The translations under genes were made by a program, and so were the position numbers. The notes beneath the pieces are model-generated. The model was not told where the DNA came from and did no database searches. It saw only the letters and a program-made list of their open reading frames with translations. From Theocolax elegans (Eukaryota > Arthropoda > Insecta > Hymenoptera > Cerocephalidae), in contig CM047430.1 of the NCBI GenBank assembly GCA_026168455.1, forward strand, positions 28,290,737 through 28,354,736: a stretch of DNA of 64,000 nt, given 5' to 3'. This document shows positions 50,101 to 63,180 of the stretch, one piece after another. The first letter of the stretch is position 1, and the number at the start of each line of letters is the position of its first letter.

Positions 50101-51250
50101 GATAACAAATAGTTTCGGATTCTGAACACGACTCTTAAAAAACTCTGCGGCTTCCTTTTTTGTTTTATGTTTTCTTTTCCTTTTTTCGTAATTCACCGGA
50201 CTTTTATTCTTTGTTGCACACGTATCGGTGTAAACTGTTTTCTTAATTGCGCTTGACACGTTGTAACACGTTTATAATGCTCTTCGAAAGAGAGATAATT
50301 ACACCTCTGCCGCTCTTCGGCTACAAAAATACGATTTTATAATGAATTTCATTTTATTTCGTCGTTTCGCATATTGTGGTCTTACGAATAAATATAATAA
50401 GTCGAAACACCTATACGGATAATTAAGCTCATTTCTATATACGTATATGTATATGCGCATTTCACGTAATTACAAAAATTAATAATATTTTAATTGCAAA
50501 GCCATACTTTTTTTCGTCGCAGCAATTAGGATTCCCCTCTTCTTCTCTTTTTCAAAATAAATTCGAGAGTGATATGCATTAGCCGTTTTTACTCCGGTGG
50601 TATAATTACATGTTTTTATAATTTATTAAATCGTTTTAGATTTTATTTGTAGATCTTGCGATAATTAAAAATCCATTTAAACGTGTGAATTAAGTAGCAC
50701 ATTTAAAATTCAATTTGGTTATTTAATTCTACAAACTTAACAAGCTTAATAAATTACCCTGATTGAGTGTGTAACTTTAAATAATCTACTCGTGAGTAAA
50801 CTAAAGCAATTAATACGATGTTTTTAATTGTAAAGTAAATTACATCGCATGTATTTCATGTTACAGTTAAATATATAGCCATTCTAATGTGGGTTACAAA
50901 TACTTAATAAATATTTATACTGTGGAATTTACTGATCATACTAATCTAAAAGACCTTTGAACTATACAATATATAATTATTTTTAATGTCCCTATGCAAA
51001 GTGGACATTATTAAGCAGTAATTCCGAAATTATCGGTAAATAGTAACTTGTTAAAAAATTTTTTTATAACGCCTATCATTTCATAAAGAAAAATTTGATG
51101 GCCTGGTAAACGCGACTAATGTGGATTCGGATACTATTGAGCAATAATGTTTTTTCATTAAAATTTTTTATTTCTGTTTATTCTTACTTAAATAAATAAG
51201 ATAACTTAACTTTCATTACGCAAAATCTCCAAAAAATCAAATATTGTAGA
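50101..51250. other. AT-rich non-coding stretch
   Basis: Nothing recognised. Confidence 0.5.
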
Positions 51251-51940
51251 GGAATATAAACTGTCGTTTTTCGGATTTACGGAGGTAAGAGAAGAGTGTT
51301 GTACTGTACAATGCGATAGTTTCGATGAGCGTGAAAAGAAAGAAAAGAGAATATAAAGGCTTATAGGTTTCGAGGGTTAAGTTGCCAAAGAAGAGGAAAG
51401 AAGAATAAGAGAAGGGGATGAAGGGAAGAGGAAAGAATGAGAGTCAAAGCAGTTAAAGTTTATTGCGCCTTACCGAGATCTCTTTTTCCCTGTGATGCTC
51501 GGGTCGGTCCGAGGAGGACGAGAAAGAGTCAGGTACCGTTTTTACCGAATCGTTCAGGCTCTTACAATGTTTGCATACACGATTTGTCACGAGCGTTACG
51601 ACGTCGTAAATTATTGCGCGACCGCGCGCTTATACACAACACTCGGTCCACTCGAAAGAAGAAAAGAAGAGGCATCTCTCGACCTACAAATCACATTAAA
51701 ACCTCGTTACACAGAATTCGAGAACACGAGAGCGAGAGAGACAGGAAAAGGGAGAGAGAGAGAGAGAGAGACTCGCCAAGACATTTATTACACCCCGCGA
51801 ACGCGAATCGTACAAGTTGTTGCGTTTCGTGAGGTCGCGCCATTTTTACGATCTTATTATGATGGCGCGTTTGTTTGTGTTTTTTTTTTCTTTCTTTTTC
51901 TTGTTCCTACCTTTTTTCCTCTTCCACGAGCGGAATAATG
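51251..51940. promoter_or_regulatory. GC-rich island preceded by a purine tract
   Basis: A nearly pure purine stretch (about 51387-51443, GAAGAGGAAAGAAG type) is followed by a CpG-rich block and a GA run (about 51747-51770). Two overlapping plus-strand frames of 131 and 148 codons are low-complexity and not convincing. Confidence 0.3.
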
Positions 51941-52516
51941 TATACCTCGTATCTATATTAGCATGTATTAATTTTTGTGCTTCGTAATGCCAGAGTTTAA
52001 TTTATCAATTGCTAACAACTTGTCCTCGTATTTTTTCCAAGATTTGTAAAATCTTGTTGCTTAAGTTAATTAGGATTGCAATTTACCGGTATTGTGGAAT
52101 TAACCATTTTTTGTAGAAAAACTTACTTTTTTTTAAATATCGACGCCTATGAGTACATATACATATGAACATAAGAAATAAGAAGTAACATAAGAAAATA
52201 CAAGAAGAAATTCATTAAATACTTAACTTGTTTAAATCAATAAGCTAAAATAAATGAAATTCCTTTTATTTTTAGTCCTCTAATGAAACGCTTTCTCTTA
52301 CATTTTCCAGTTCTCTTTTGGAAAATTGTAATTAAACATATGATAAACTATAATGTCATTTATGTAACATTAATTAAGTTTAAATCAATTCCTGACTATG
52401 AGAAATGCTATTGCAAGTTGTGAAAGATAGAAAAATAATTGAAAGGTTTCGAGGTTATTTTGATTTTGTTAAATGCTCAGCAAATATGCCAAACAAACAA
52501 TGTAAGCAGTTAAGCT
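51941..52516. other. AT-rich spacer
   Basis: Nothing recognised apart from TGAAACGCTTTCTC at about 52283, similar to the subterminal motif of the following MITE. Confidence 0.5.
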
Positions 52517-53045
52517 ACTAGTAGAAATCGTATTCCATTAAATAGGTAATAAATAGATATTCTAAATAGAATGGTCGAAAAATTAGTGAAAATAAGCGAA
52601 AGATGTGCCCATTTTTATCCTCCAGGTGAAACGCTTTTTCTCCCAATTTTTAACCATTAAATAGACTAAAATATAACTTATATTCTGTTTTGAGCTAATT
52701 TTTAGCTTATAAACATAGATCAAATTTGAGTCTAATTATGTGCTATTAAATGTCTATTAAAATGGACAAGCAAAAAATTTAATAAAATTGCATTTATCTT
52801 CATAAATACTGTAAATATAACAGAATTTAGTTGTAAATCAGACAAAAACGTTAAAAACCTATCCGAAACTATAGGAATTTTGAAGTTTACTCTTTCCGGA
52901 AAGCTGAAAAAATTATTCGAATGTTTCGAATGAGGTTATGGTCATTCTATTAAGTGTTGAAAAAAATGGGTGAAAAAGCGTTTCATCACAAGGTATTTAA
53001 TACCAATGTTTAAATCCTAATTCTTAGATTCAAATTTCTACTAGT
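52517..53045 (-). mobile_element. MITE-like element, copy B (~529 bp)
   Basis: Same family as 18702-19131 but inverted and about 100 bases longer. The ends are ACTAGTAGAAAT and ATTTCTACTAGT, giving perfect 12-base terminal inverted repeats. Subterminal inverted motifs GAAACGCTTTTTC (52628-52640) and GAAAAAGCGTTTC (52972-52984) support a structured element. Non-coding; superfamily undetermined. Confidence 0.65.
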
Positions 53046-53399
53046 GTAACAATCGAATTAAATAATTCAAATGAACTAATTTTCATATATTTTATCAATT
53101 AGTTCTCCTCTATTTTTACATATAAATATCTTAATATCGACGGTAAACCAGTTTTAAGTAAAAAAAATAATTATAAGCAAAATTACAATAACAATTTCCT
53201 TTACAACGATGTAACTTATAATTCTGCAAAATATTAAGATGATTTTTACATTAATGAACAAGCTTAATTGATTTAAAAATAATGCGATCAGTCTTCTGCT
53301 ACTTAATATTAAATTAATTTATTATTAAATTAAATCAATAAACTGAAGAGGATATGTCATACTCAGAAAATAGTCAATTTAAAATTTTTTTTCAAACAA
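53046..53399. other. AT-rich spacer
   Basis: Nothing recognised. Confidence 0.5.
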
Positions 53400-53760
53400 A
53401 TGAATAAATTAAAAAAAAACCTGAACATTAGGCCCTTAGGCATGTATTAAATGATATATAATATTAATAATACACCCAAATTTGTCAGACTTTTAATCCA
53501 TAATTTGATAATTAATTAGGATGCTTCGGTTAAAAGTTTATATCTTTTTCGACAAATAATTACTGACTCAAAATTTTTCACTAAATTATTATTAAAAAAA
53601 AGATTTTTCTTAAAAAAATCAAAACGTCAGTTCCTTTTTTATGTTTCAAACTATCCGTATGATTTTTTTACGATTATTAATTCAATCTTTTAGATATAAT
53701 TTTTGGCTGAAAAGTGCAAATTCCTGTAATTTGTCCAACATCTCATTATAACTAAGAATG
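53400..53760 (+). repeat. Dispersed dimeric repeat, copy 2 (~360 bp)
   Basis: Diverged same-strand copy of 37776-38105. Landmarks in the same order: CCTTAGGCAT, TCAGACTTTTAATCCATAA, TCGACAAATAATTACTGAC, AAACGTCAGTTCC, TTTCAAACTATCCGTATGA and GAAAAGTGCAAATTCC. Confidence 0.5.
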
Positions 53761-54130
53761 TTTAAAACAATTTCATAAACTATTGCACCAATCGCCTCGC
53801 ACCTTTGCATATTTATAAATTACAATTTTTGTAAAATTGGATCTTTTCATGAGTAGATAATTTTCTATCCGAGAAATTTGAAATATTAATATAATTTTAC
53901 ACGTTCTTAACAATATTTATACAACAATATTTGGTATGGTATACAAATATAAAAAGAAAGATAAAATTGATTGTGTGTTGTGTGAAAAGTGCGCATTTCT
54001 TGGACAATAACTAAGAAACTATTGTGAAAAATAGTGTTAAAAAAAATGTGGAAACCCCTGCTAAAACTATCAGAAAGTACAAATTCGACACGAGTATTAT
54101 TAGTAGGAAGTAAATCAGAAAATCCGTGAC
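53761..54130. other. AT-rich spacer
   Basis: Nothing recognised. Confidence 0.5.
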
Positions 54131-54790
54131 AAACATAAGTACATATATATAAGCGTGATCGTGTCAGTCATCCTCGCAAGCTCGTCCAAACAAACAGACA
54201 GACATAGAGAGGCATACAGGATTGAGAAAGAAAATAATTCGGTCGCGCAAATTTTCCCTTAACGCGATCGCGCTCCCTCCACAGCACGCATCCCCTGGAT
54301 TCCAATAATAACAAAAGTCGTAGGGGCGCGCATTAAAGCGTTTGACAATAGGCCGTCGGCATCCGGGCTGGTGGGACGAATCGCATAGCGCGCGCTTGCA
54401 TTCCGCTCCTGAGAAGGAGCGCGTTGATTTCTAGTCTCTCTCTCTCTCTCTCTCATCTCTCTCTTCCTCCCCCTCTCCCTGTCCCTCCAGTGGTTCGCCT
54501 CGTCTCGAAATTCTCGAGGCATACCGGTCCCGTGCGCGCATTCCGCAGCCTTGACACGCAGGAGTCACTCGGAAGGGGGATGATTTTCCTTCTCTCTCTC
54601 GAGTGTCATCGGGGGGGTTACGCCTGTACCACCGAGAGTCCCCTATACATTCTCTCTTTCACGGCTTTTTTTTCTTGCGAGTTTGGGTACGGGGTTCGGA
54701 TCTCTCTCTTTCTCTCTTGCTGGAATCTGCCCGAGTGCGAGAGACGGCTGGAGAAATATTTATACGCGATCGAATATTGTGATAATGACT
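54131..54790. promoter_or_regulatory. GC/CpG-rich island
   Basis: A TATA-like TATATATAAG (54144-54153) and an initiator-like TCAGTC (54164-54169) stand at the left edge, but their ~22-base spacing is shorter than usual. A (TC)n run lies at about 54435-54453. Frames of 87-122 codons on both strands are not convincing. Confidence 0.3.
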
Positions 54791-55280
54791 AGACAAACTG
54801 GTGGATCTATTTGCTTATACGATTATTCGATTTTAGTAGCTGTTATGATATACATTTTATACTACCCTAATATTTCATCGAACCATTTTTTTTATTCTTT
54901 TAACTTTTGGAAGATAGTTAATATAATTTAATAATTAATACAACCTTACTCAAATATTTAAAGAAATAACAAATTTATTCATCTCGTATATATTTCATTT
55001 CATTTTCTTAATTATAACACAATAAACTGTAATACATGATTTTTATTATTTTATTAGATATCATTGTGACAATTCTGTGTAATAAGTGTTATAGTAAAAG
55101 ATGCTTTATTACCAATGGCAAATTCGTGTAATTATTTCTCAAATAAACAAACGAATATAGAAGTAAAGGATGTGTAGGCGCATTGGTAAATTAAATTAAT
55201 AAAAGCTACAAGAGTTATAAGGAAAAATGATAAAAATAGTGTAAATTGGTAAAAATAACTGTAAAAATGAATAGAATATG
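54791..55280. other. AT-rich spacer
   Basis: Nothing recognised. Confidence 0.5.
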
Positions 55281-56010
55281 GATGCTCGGGGATTATAGGA
55301 AAAATGCAGTGAAAGTAAAGTGTCGCGCGGTAAAACGAAATAGTAGAAAGAAATGAATAGAAAAAGAAAAGGGAAACCGCTGAACGTTCGACAATTCTGG
55401 TGCATTATAGGTTCTCGGCACCATAAATAAAAGGTAAAATCCCGAAAATTCAGATATTTCAAAAAATCGAAAATACCTAAAGTCGAGAGTTTGGTAGGAC
55501 GTAAGCGAAAGAAAGTTAAACGAGGGTGGCAAGGCGTGTACTATATAGATATGTGTATACGTATCAGATGGCTGAAAGGTATAGGATCGGTCTCGTGAAC
55601 CTCGGGCCCAGCGGGTGGTTGAATCGACTCCGACACACACACACGCGCGCGCGCAGATCGAGCTACTCGATTCTTTGTCGTTTCTTTTATACTATTTTCC
55701 ATACCCTCTCCCACTCCCTCTCTCTCTCTCACTCTCTCGTCTTTCTACCAAAGAGCTGGATTTTTCGAGGACTCGATATCCTCCTACAGGTTCCAGATCG
55801 GAATATATATAAGCTCGTTTTGCTCCCTCGATTTCTACGTATATGTGCTCGTTTGAATTTCGGTTCTCTTTTAAATAATTGTCCGAGCGTCAGGGAGAAA
55901 AGAAAACGACGGACCGAGAGAGGATCGAGCTGGGATGCATTGCTGCAACGTATCGTATGCCCTTCCACGAATTAAACTAGCGGCTGAGAGGCTGTAATAT
56001 TGTCGGAATG
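55281..56010. promoter_or_regulatory. GC-rich island
   Basis: Contains an AC-then-GC alternating run (about 55632-55653) and a TC-rich run (about 55708-55738). Overlapping frames of up to 149 codons lie on both strands without recognisable domains. Confidence 0.25.
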
Positions 56011-56714
56011 CGAGCATACGGAATCCATCTGGGAATTTAATTGGCGATTCCGTAAGGGAATTCGAATCGACTGATTTTGCTTTTTTTCTTCCATTTTTTT
56101 TAACAATTTTACGTTCATTACCGAAACGATGATGAGTTTTGTATCGAATGCATTTCGCATACGTGTATCTTTATACAATCAGTTTCGTATCAGTAATTAA
56201 TGACTGATGTTGATATTTCACCTTCTGATAAACGTACAATTATTATTGCTCACTATGGTTAACGTATGGTCATCATTCCGCCAACTATGGGAAATCTATC
56301 GTTATCTCACGTGTTGTACTAAACATTAGGTTTGATGATTTCCAAGGTTTAATTTATTATACTTAAAATGACACGAGTCTTTTCCTCATTCGTGCCGAAT
56401 ACTTTTTTAATTATTTTATCAAAATATTTATTTTATACATAACTATAATATCAATTTTTATACAAATTCATATAATACAATCATAGCTTGTAACATAGTG
56501 TTCTGTTACTGACAATAGTAATAAGTAGCGATAGTGTTTTTTAATGACATATTTTATTGATACTTATAGATAGAGAAAACTTTTTTAACTAATAATCGTC
56601 GAAATTTTATTATAGATCTATATTGTCTCGGACATCGCCGTGCGACTTAAGCATATGAGAAGGAGTCAAGTGACAGATAAGAAGTGTGTAGCTCGTATCG
56701 TCGATGCTCCGTCG
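56011..56714. other. AT-rich spacer
   Basis: Nothing recognised. Confidence 0.5.
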
Positions 56715-56788
56715 GGTGGACGGTAGCTCGATGGTCAGAGCGCGCGATTCGCACGCTAAGGTCCCGGGGTCAAATCTCGCAGTCCACC
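56715..56788 (+). tRNA. tRNA-like sequence, probably a tRNA pseudogene or tRNA-derived element
   Basis: The ends pair perfectly as a 7-bp acceptor stem (GGTGGAC at 56715-56721 with GTCCACC at 56782-56788). The D-arm is clear (GCTC...GAGC) with an A-box-like TAGCTCGATGG. The T-arm is recognisable but degenerate (CGGG-GTCAAAT-CTCG; B-box-like GGTCAAATC). A run of five T follows directly (56789-56793), as in a Pol III terminator. However, there are extra bases between acceptor and D-stem, and the anticodon stem forms only about three pairs, so the anticodon cannot be assigned safely (a TCG or CGC reading is possible). Confidence 0.45.
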
Positions 56789-56793
56789 TTTTT

Positions 56794-57170
56794 ATTTCTC
56801 GTTTCTCTTCTTTTCATACGTAACAATATACAGTATACTTTTATAAATTAATTAAAAATATAATTTTCATAGATATAGAGTAGAATAAGTCAAAGTAGAC
56901 TTCGGTTAAGATGTAATTTAGAGGACTTTGATAAGTAATTAACAATGAATGTCCACATGATTTCTTCAATTATTTTCAATATCAAATTCATTCGATAGAT
57001 TTTATACATATACCTTGCATGATAGATTGAATCATAAAATCATCATATTCTTTTATAGTTGTATAAATACACTTTTTTTTATTCATCTTAATTTAAAGAA
57101 TTTAAATGATTATTATATAAAGATTTAATGTTGTGAATCATTAATGGAATAATCCGCCGGTGTACAAAAG
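56794..57170. other. AT-rich spacer
   Basis: Nothing recognised. Confidence 0.5.
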
Positions 57171-57506
57171 AAAAGGTACCGAATGATCGGTAAAGATTTG
57201 CAAACGTCGATACGTATCTATAAACGTTTAAGAGTGAAGGGGAAAGACAAAGAGGGCTGAAACGGTCGGTGAACGCCTATAGACAAAAAGATCAAGGAGC
57301 GAATGCGACCGAGGAAAAAAAGAAACAATCAACGGCAGTGGAGTCCTGTGCCCGCGTGACAAAGGCGCGATGCGACGTAAAGGTGGCAGGGGGAAGGAGA
57401 CGAGGACAAACATAATTCAGAATTATCCCGCTCCCGCGAGGCGGTCCCGTCTCACATATATCACTCGGTGAAGGGGGTTGTCTGTAGGGTACAACGAAGG
57501 CTAAAG

Positions 57507-57555
<49 letters not shown>

Positions 57556-57970
57556 ATCCCTCTCCTTCTCTATGACTTAAAAAAAATCCCTTCCTCCGCT
57601 CCACGTGACCGTACATCCGAACCGATTCCGTGTTGACTCGGACCAGCTGATGTGTTAAATCAGGCGCTCTCGCATTCACGCGCACCTACTCGCTGCCGAG
57701 TGCGGGTGTCGATAGTAAATCTTAGCAGGTGTCGCTTGCACCTGTCACTTCTCGCTCGGTGGATCCTTATCCTTGTGTGTCTATGATACTCAATGTACCC
57801 TGCAACCTGGCAACCACCTTCTTTGCTTACCTACGGAATTCATTCATCTGTGTTTGGACGTCGAACGTGTGTTTTTTTTCGGTCTCAGTGACGTCGTTCG
57901 TTTTGTCGATACAATGAGCGACAGATTTCGGAACATCGCATCCGTTTTGACATTCTTGAATGACTTGCGG
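57171..57970. promoter_or_regulatory. GC-rich island with E-box cluster
   Basis: A (TC)n run of about 44 bases (57510-57553) is followed by CAGCTG (about 57644) and the close inverted pair GCAGGTG...CACCTGT (about 57725-57745), which are E-box-type bHLH or zinc-finger sites. Short frames at 57729-57976 are not convincing. Possible enhancer or promoter. Confidence 0.3.
57510..57553. repeat. (TC)n microsatellite
   Basis: An uninterrupted TC run of about 44 bases, one of the longest in the window. Confidence 0.9.
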
Positions 57971-59560
57971 TCGTGAGGATCGTTAACGATTCAATGGATT
58001 TTCACCAGCAGTGTTACGTGCCTTATTAATGATCCCTGTGTCGATTCGGATATTAATAAGAGATTTCTTTGGGATTACTATAACCCATTTGTATAATGTT
58101 ACCGACTTAAAATAAAGAATTAATCAAAACGCGCTTTCGATGTGACTTGTCATTTTTTTTAAGAGTTGCAGTATTTATTTGTTCCACGTGTTAGTACAAG
58201 TTATATATTATTGTATACGATCAAAACTTACTATATACAATACGATGTACGTACTAAAGTATATATTCCAAAAGCATTTAGAGAACGCGTGAATCTTTTA
58301 ATAACCCCACTACTCATGATTAATTCTGCGAATGTAGCGAGTGGTTTTCGCAGATTTATAATTATAATTGAAGTATTACAATTACAATAGAGCTCAATAA
58401 AATAGTAAATTGCTTTAAATTGTAATAAGTATAAATAAAAAAAATTTCATGCATGTATTTTTTTTGACTATATTGTATATGTCGTTGTAACCAGTATGGT
58501 TTTCAAACTTTAAAAATATAATTATAGAGAATATTAAAATTGAAATTAAAAATAAACTTAGGAAAATCAACGAGGTCAGCTAATTTGTATAGTATTAAAA
58601 AAACTTGTAATAAAAAATATCAAGACAAAATTATCCATAGTGTGCACAATTTAAAGATAAAATATTTTTCAGTTTTTGCTTGTTATTTCCCAAAAAATAA
58701 TTTTATATTTAAAATAACGATAAAATATGTATTTATATTGTAATTAATCAATTTATAATTCGCTGAGAAAGAAATTTGTCACAATAATTATTTCCATAAT
58801 TGATCGACAACCATCACGTAAATTCAATAACCCGATGTCTATACTAACCCAAATCACAAATTCGATTTTTGGTAAATTTTAATCAAATTGACCGTATTTA
58901 GAAAAGTTTTGGGGTAAAATATATATAAAAATTTAAATTTGATCTAAATTATAATTTAGAGATTAAAATGTTGATTGCTTTGATAGCTCCTCGGACAATT
59001 CATTAAGATTTAACGAAGAATTTGATTCAATGAATATTTAATCGTTAAAAATTGAATGTACAAACATACCGGTGTCAAGGAAGATTTAATAGCTCGTATT
59101 TAAGTCACTGTTACTCAACGGTTAAAAAATCTATACTCGTTAACGAAAGTAATTAAGTTATTACAATTCAAACTAAATAATCAATCTTATGTTTCACGGT
59201 AACAAGCGTGGTTATTAAGATATAATTTATTAGTATAGCATATATATACATGTATAACTGAACTGTTGCGAATAAAACGAAGTTGCTCCCCTCTTCTCCA
59301 TTTTCCGGATTGTAATATTTCTATAAAAGTTTGATTACCCCGAGGTACAAATCCACTGGCATCAAGAATCAAGTCTGTATGGGTAGTTAACTATATATAT
59401 ATATATATAAACAAACGCAGGTAAAGTCATAAGATAAAATTTATTAACAACTCATCGATGAAGACATTATGTAAATGAAGGAGCATTGATCAAGTAAACT
59501 AGACATTATTACCCATAGAACTATCGATCGTAAACGCATGGAACAGCAAGGTATATTCTC
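57971..59560. other. AT-rich non-coding stretch
   Basis: Nothing recognised; a short TA run lies near 59392-59408. Confidence 0.5.
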
Positions 59561-60160
59561 TGTTTTGAATCAATGAGAACCGGGCGATGGTAGACGTCGA
59601 TGGGATCGTTCACCCGTTCACCCGTTCACCTACGCGAAAAAACGAGAGTAGTAATTTACCCAGGTGTCTCGTAAAGAGGTGAGTAGAGTCATCCGCCTAC
59701 GCAAAAACCGAGACGCACCGAGGACGGTTTAATTATGGTTTTAGCGGCTCTTGTATTATCGTATTATCAGTAGGAGATAGGAGGTGTGTAGGGTGAGATA
59801 TTCAGCGTATAAGTCGATGCACCGGTTGTTGGAAAAGGTTCGGTATGTGCGGGCCGTCGGCACTTTAAATACGCGAGAGCTTCCACGGGACAGTTTTACC
59901 GCGCGTTGTAAAACAAACCTAATCCCCTGGCGGTGCTACCGTCTCTGCTTCTCTTCTCGGTCCTATCTACGATGCGAGCCTTATTTACACGTAGGTGGAT
60001 GCAAACCCGAGAGCACACCTCGACGGATCCACCAGGATTAATTATTCTTCTCTCCTCGTCCTCCTCCTGTATACCTCTACGCGCGCTTCTTTCGAGATTT
60101 TGTGCTTTTTCATTTATGCTTTTCCTTTTTTGCGCCCACTCCACGTTAAATACGTACTAG
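59561..60160. promoter_or_regulatory. GC-rich island
   Basis: Contains three tandem copies of CGTTCACC(C) at 59607-59630 and an E-box-type CCAGGTG near 59660. Frames of 67-85 codons overlap on both strands and are not convincing. Confidence 0.25.
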
Positions 60161-61380
60161 TGTGCCCAACTTTTCTCGAACAAATATTTCTTTACTAATT
60201 GCAGCTAACACTCGGGTTAAGCGAATATCACCTTTAACGATTATTTCTTACTATCTGCATGCTTGGCTTGCTCGCGTTTCACTAGTTTATATTTTCGATA
60301 AATATTGCTTATCCATCGTATATATACCTATACCATTGTGCAGTTTAGATAGATTGCGTACTCAAAGTTCAGATAGATTGTCGATCGGCATCCTCCATGA
60401 TAGAGATATTTCAATTTTTTTGCGTTTTCGTCCTCGATATGAACCATTATATGGATAAATATATTAGTCGCCCATAAATCTAATAATCTTATTCGTTATT
60501 TTCGAAGCACACTATACTTTCCGTATTATGTGTCAATTCAGCATCTCTCTTCGCAAAACATTCCAATTCAACGACAGAAAAACTCTTAAAAAACAATTCG
60601 AAACTTCAATGAAAATATTATTCTGAAAAAAAGCTAAAATATGTAAAGGATTTTAGAAGTTGTATTTTATTACCTTCTTGAAATTTCTTGTGTACCATAA
60701 GATAAAGATGACGTGGCTGTTACAAATTTTCTTTGATTTTTGCCTAGTCTTCTTTCAATAAATAATTATAACACCATTATTATGAATTAATTTGTGATTT
60801 AGTTATTAAGGTTTTCAATCACCTGAGAAAAATGGTTATCTAGTTAAGCAGAAAATTTAAATCCTCACTTGTTAACTATTATTTGTGCTGTATTTTTTTT
60901 TTATTGTATGACAGTTTGGAATGAATACACTTTCGTTTCATTTATAAAAATAATGATTTATTCTTTCTCCAATGTATATCTTCACTGTACGAATGTATGA
61001 ACGTTACTGACTCGATGAGACAAAAAAACTAAAAACTATACATGAAAAAACATAGATGGCGCATTTAGTGCGCGCGAATTTTAAACTTTGTATATTATGA
61101 ATAAATAAAATAGCCTGCACCCATAATGTTAAACATTTCCTTGATCAAGATATCGCTCATTTTTAAGAATATATACGTCTTAGGTATATTTCTACAAGGC
61201 ATTTAACGTAAACGTTCGCGCAACATGAATAATTGAAAAAGTAAAAAATATGGGAGCGTCTTGAAAATAGTGATATCTTGGGATCGCAGATAGGCAGAGA
61301 GAAGACATAAACCGTCTCATTAAGAGAATTTTCGTTTGATTAAAAAGTCGTGAGGATCCGGTTGGCACTCGCACCGGTTG
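60161..61380. other. AT-rich non-coding stretch
   Basis: Nothing recognised. A plus-strand frame of 98 codons (60162-60458) has no domain I know. Confidence 0.5.
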
Positions 61381-61980
61381 GTAACTATCGAACGTGAAAT
61401 TTTGCAAATGATATACATTATATTACGAAAACTGGAATTGTTTCGCGGAGCGTACAAGTTTCAATTTCACGGCAATCTCCCCGAGGTGGGTGTCTGCCGG
61501 TTACACTACTCGCGATCCACCCTAATACATTCATACGTCACTCTATTTTCCATCTCTCGGCAATCTCTCTTTCTCTCTCGTGGCTTTCCGTAAATCCTGC
61601 CTTCTCGGTGGCGCGCGTTCTCGCGATAGGGCCACTCCCATTGTTTTCGAAGCCCAGGCTAATGGAAATTTATGCGGTGACAATCGCATCGCGGAACAAG
61701 ATGGAGGCATATAACGAGTGACGTCTCCCGTGAAAGGACTGAACGCGATGCTAACGACGCCTCGGAACCGAGAAAAACTTGCGTGATCGCACCCGCGGCA
61801 AACTCCGCACCGTGGATATCGGCTCAAACTTCTCATATCGACTTTAACGGCCTTTTGCGCAAACCTTCCGATCGACTTTTCGCCTTTTCCGTTCGCGAGG
61901 AAACCAATGCGCTTCTTCCTTCGATCGTCGAGCGCAAGTTTAACCTTGCTCCGATTGTATACAATCCCAAATATATGCAC
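61381..61980. promoter_or_regulatory. GC/CpG-rich island
   Basis: CpG-rich block with overlapping frames of 117 (plus) and 146 (minus) codons, neither of which shows a known domain. Possible regulatory DNA. Confidence 0.25.
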
Positions 61981-63180
61981 CACCTTTTTCTATACTCCGT
62001 ACATCCTGCTAAGCACTGCGCACTTTCCGCACATTTTACCAATACGCTCCTACAGTTACTAACATTTCTACCAACAAAACAATTAAACGTTGTTATTATT
62101 ATGTATTTTTTAATTTATTTTAAACTTGGATTATAAATTATATAAATCAGTCTCTTTGTTTTAAATGTTGATCAGAAAATCTTCAAACTCATATATAGAT
62201 AAGTAAATAAATGTAAATAATGAGAAATTAAGTAAATATAAAGGAACGTTCAAATCAAATTTCAAACAAAAAACAGCAAATTACCCATTTCTAATTACAG
62301 GAGAAAATTTTTTTTTTAAATATCTAAATATTTTAAATAAATATTATAGTGCTATAGTCTATGACAAAACACTTGCTCTCGTTTGAAAAAAAAAATTGCA
62401 ATCAAATTTTCAATTTTTATTTAATATTGTGAATAAAAATTATACAATTAAACGAACGTCAGTATTTTATACAGAACATTTTTATTGTAACATTTTATAC
62501 AGATAACTTTTATTCAGGATTGTCTCTTCGTCCATAGGAAATTAAAAGTGTTCAGAGACTTGAGAATGAATTTTCCAAAAATAATAATTAAAATTATAAA
62601 CATTTATATTTTGCATAAAATAAGAATTATATATATCATTTTGCAAATTGAATATATGTATATAACTTAAAATTATTTAAAAATAATTATTGATTCTTAG
62701 GTGTGTGAACTTATTTACAATTTTGAATGAAATTATTTTATTAATTCTTTTTGTATAACGTAAACATTCGTTTGTAAATTAATTATATATCAAAGCTTAT
62801 AATAATAATAATGATTTATTATAGGATCCATAGAAATTCGGATCGAGGTAATTTGAATGAAAAATGGTTTCCTTTTGCCTAAAGAAATCTCACATAAGAC
62901 ATTTGTATAGCGAATCACATTAAAAGTCGCAGTTATTGTAAAATAATGATATTGCATCCCATAAGGAGAACTCGATTCACGATATTAAGAATTTGTCCTA
63001 ACTCTTGTTTTATGCATAAAATGAGCCGGGAGAGCCTAATAATCGCCATCGAACATTCGCAATGTTTATTAATAGTAGTCGATATTAAAGAGGAAAAAAA
63101 TGTACGTCGAGCGGGAGAAGAAAGCAAGGATTTTATAAGCTTCTGGGTTGTATCGTCGTAAATTTTTCTCATTTTTTAAT
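61981..63180. other. AT-rich non-coding stretch
   Basis: Nothing recognised. Confidence 0.5.

Noticed and set aside
51437..51938. Two overlapping plus-strand frames of 131 and 148 codons
   Set aside because: Both run through low-complexity GA-rich repeats in the same GC island in different frames; at most one could be real and neither resembles a protein family.
54144..54169. TATA box plus initiator as a core promoter
   Set aside because: The spacing of about 22 bases is shorter than the usual 28-31, so the pairing is probably coincidental.
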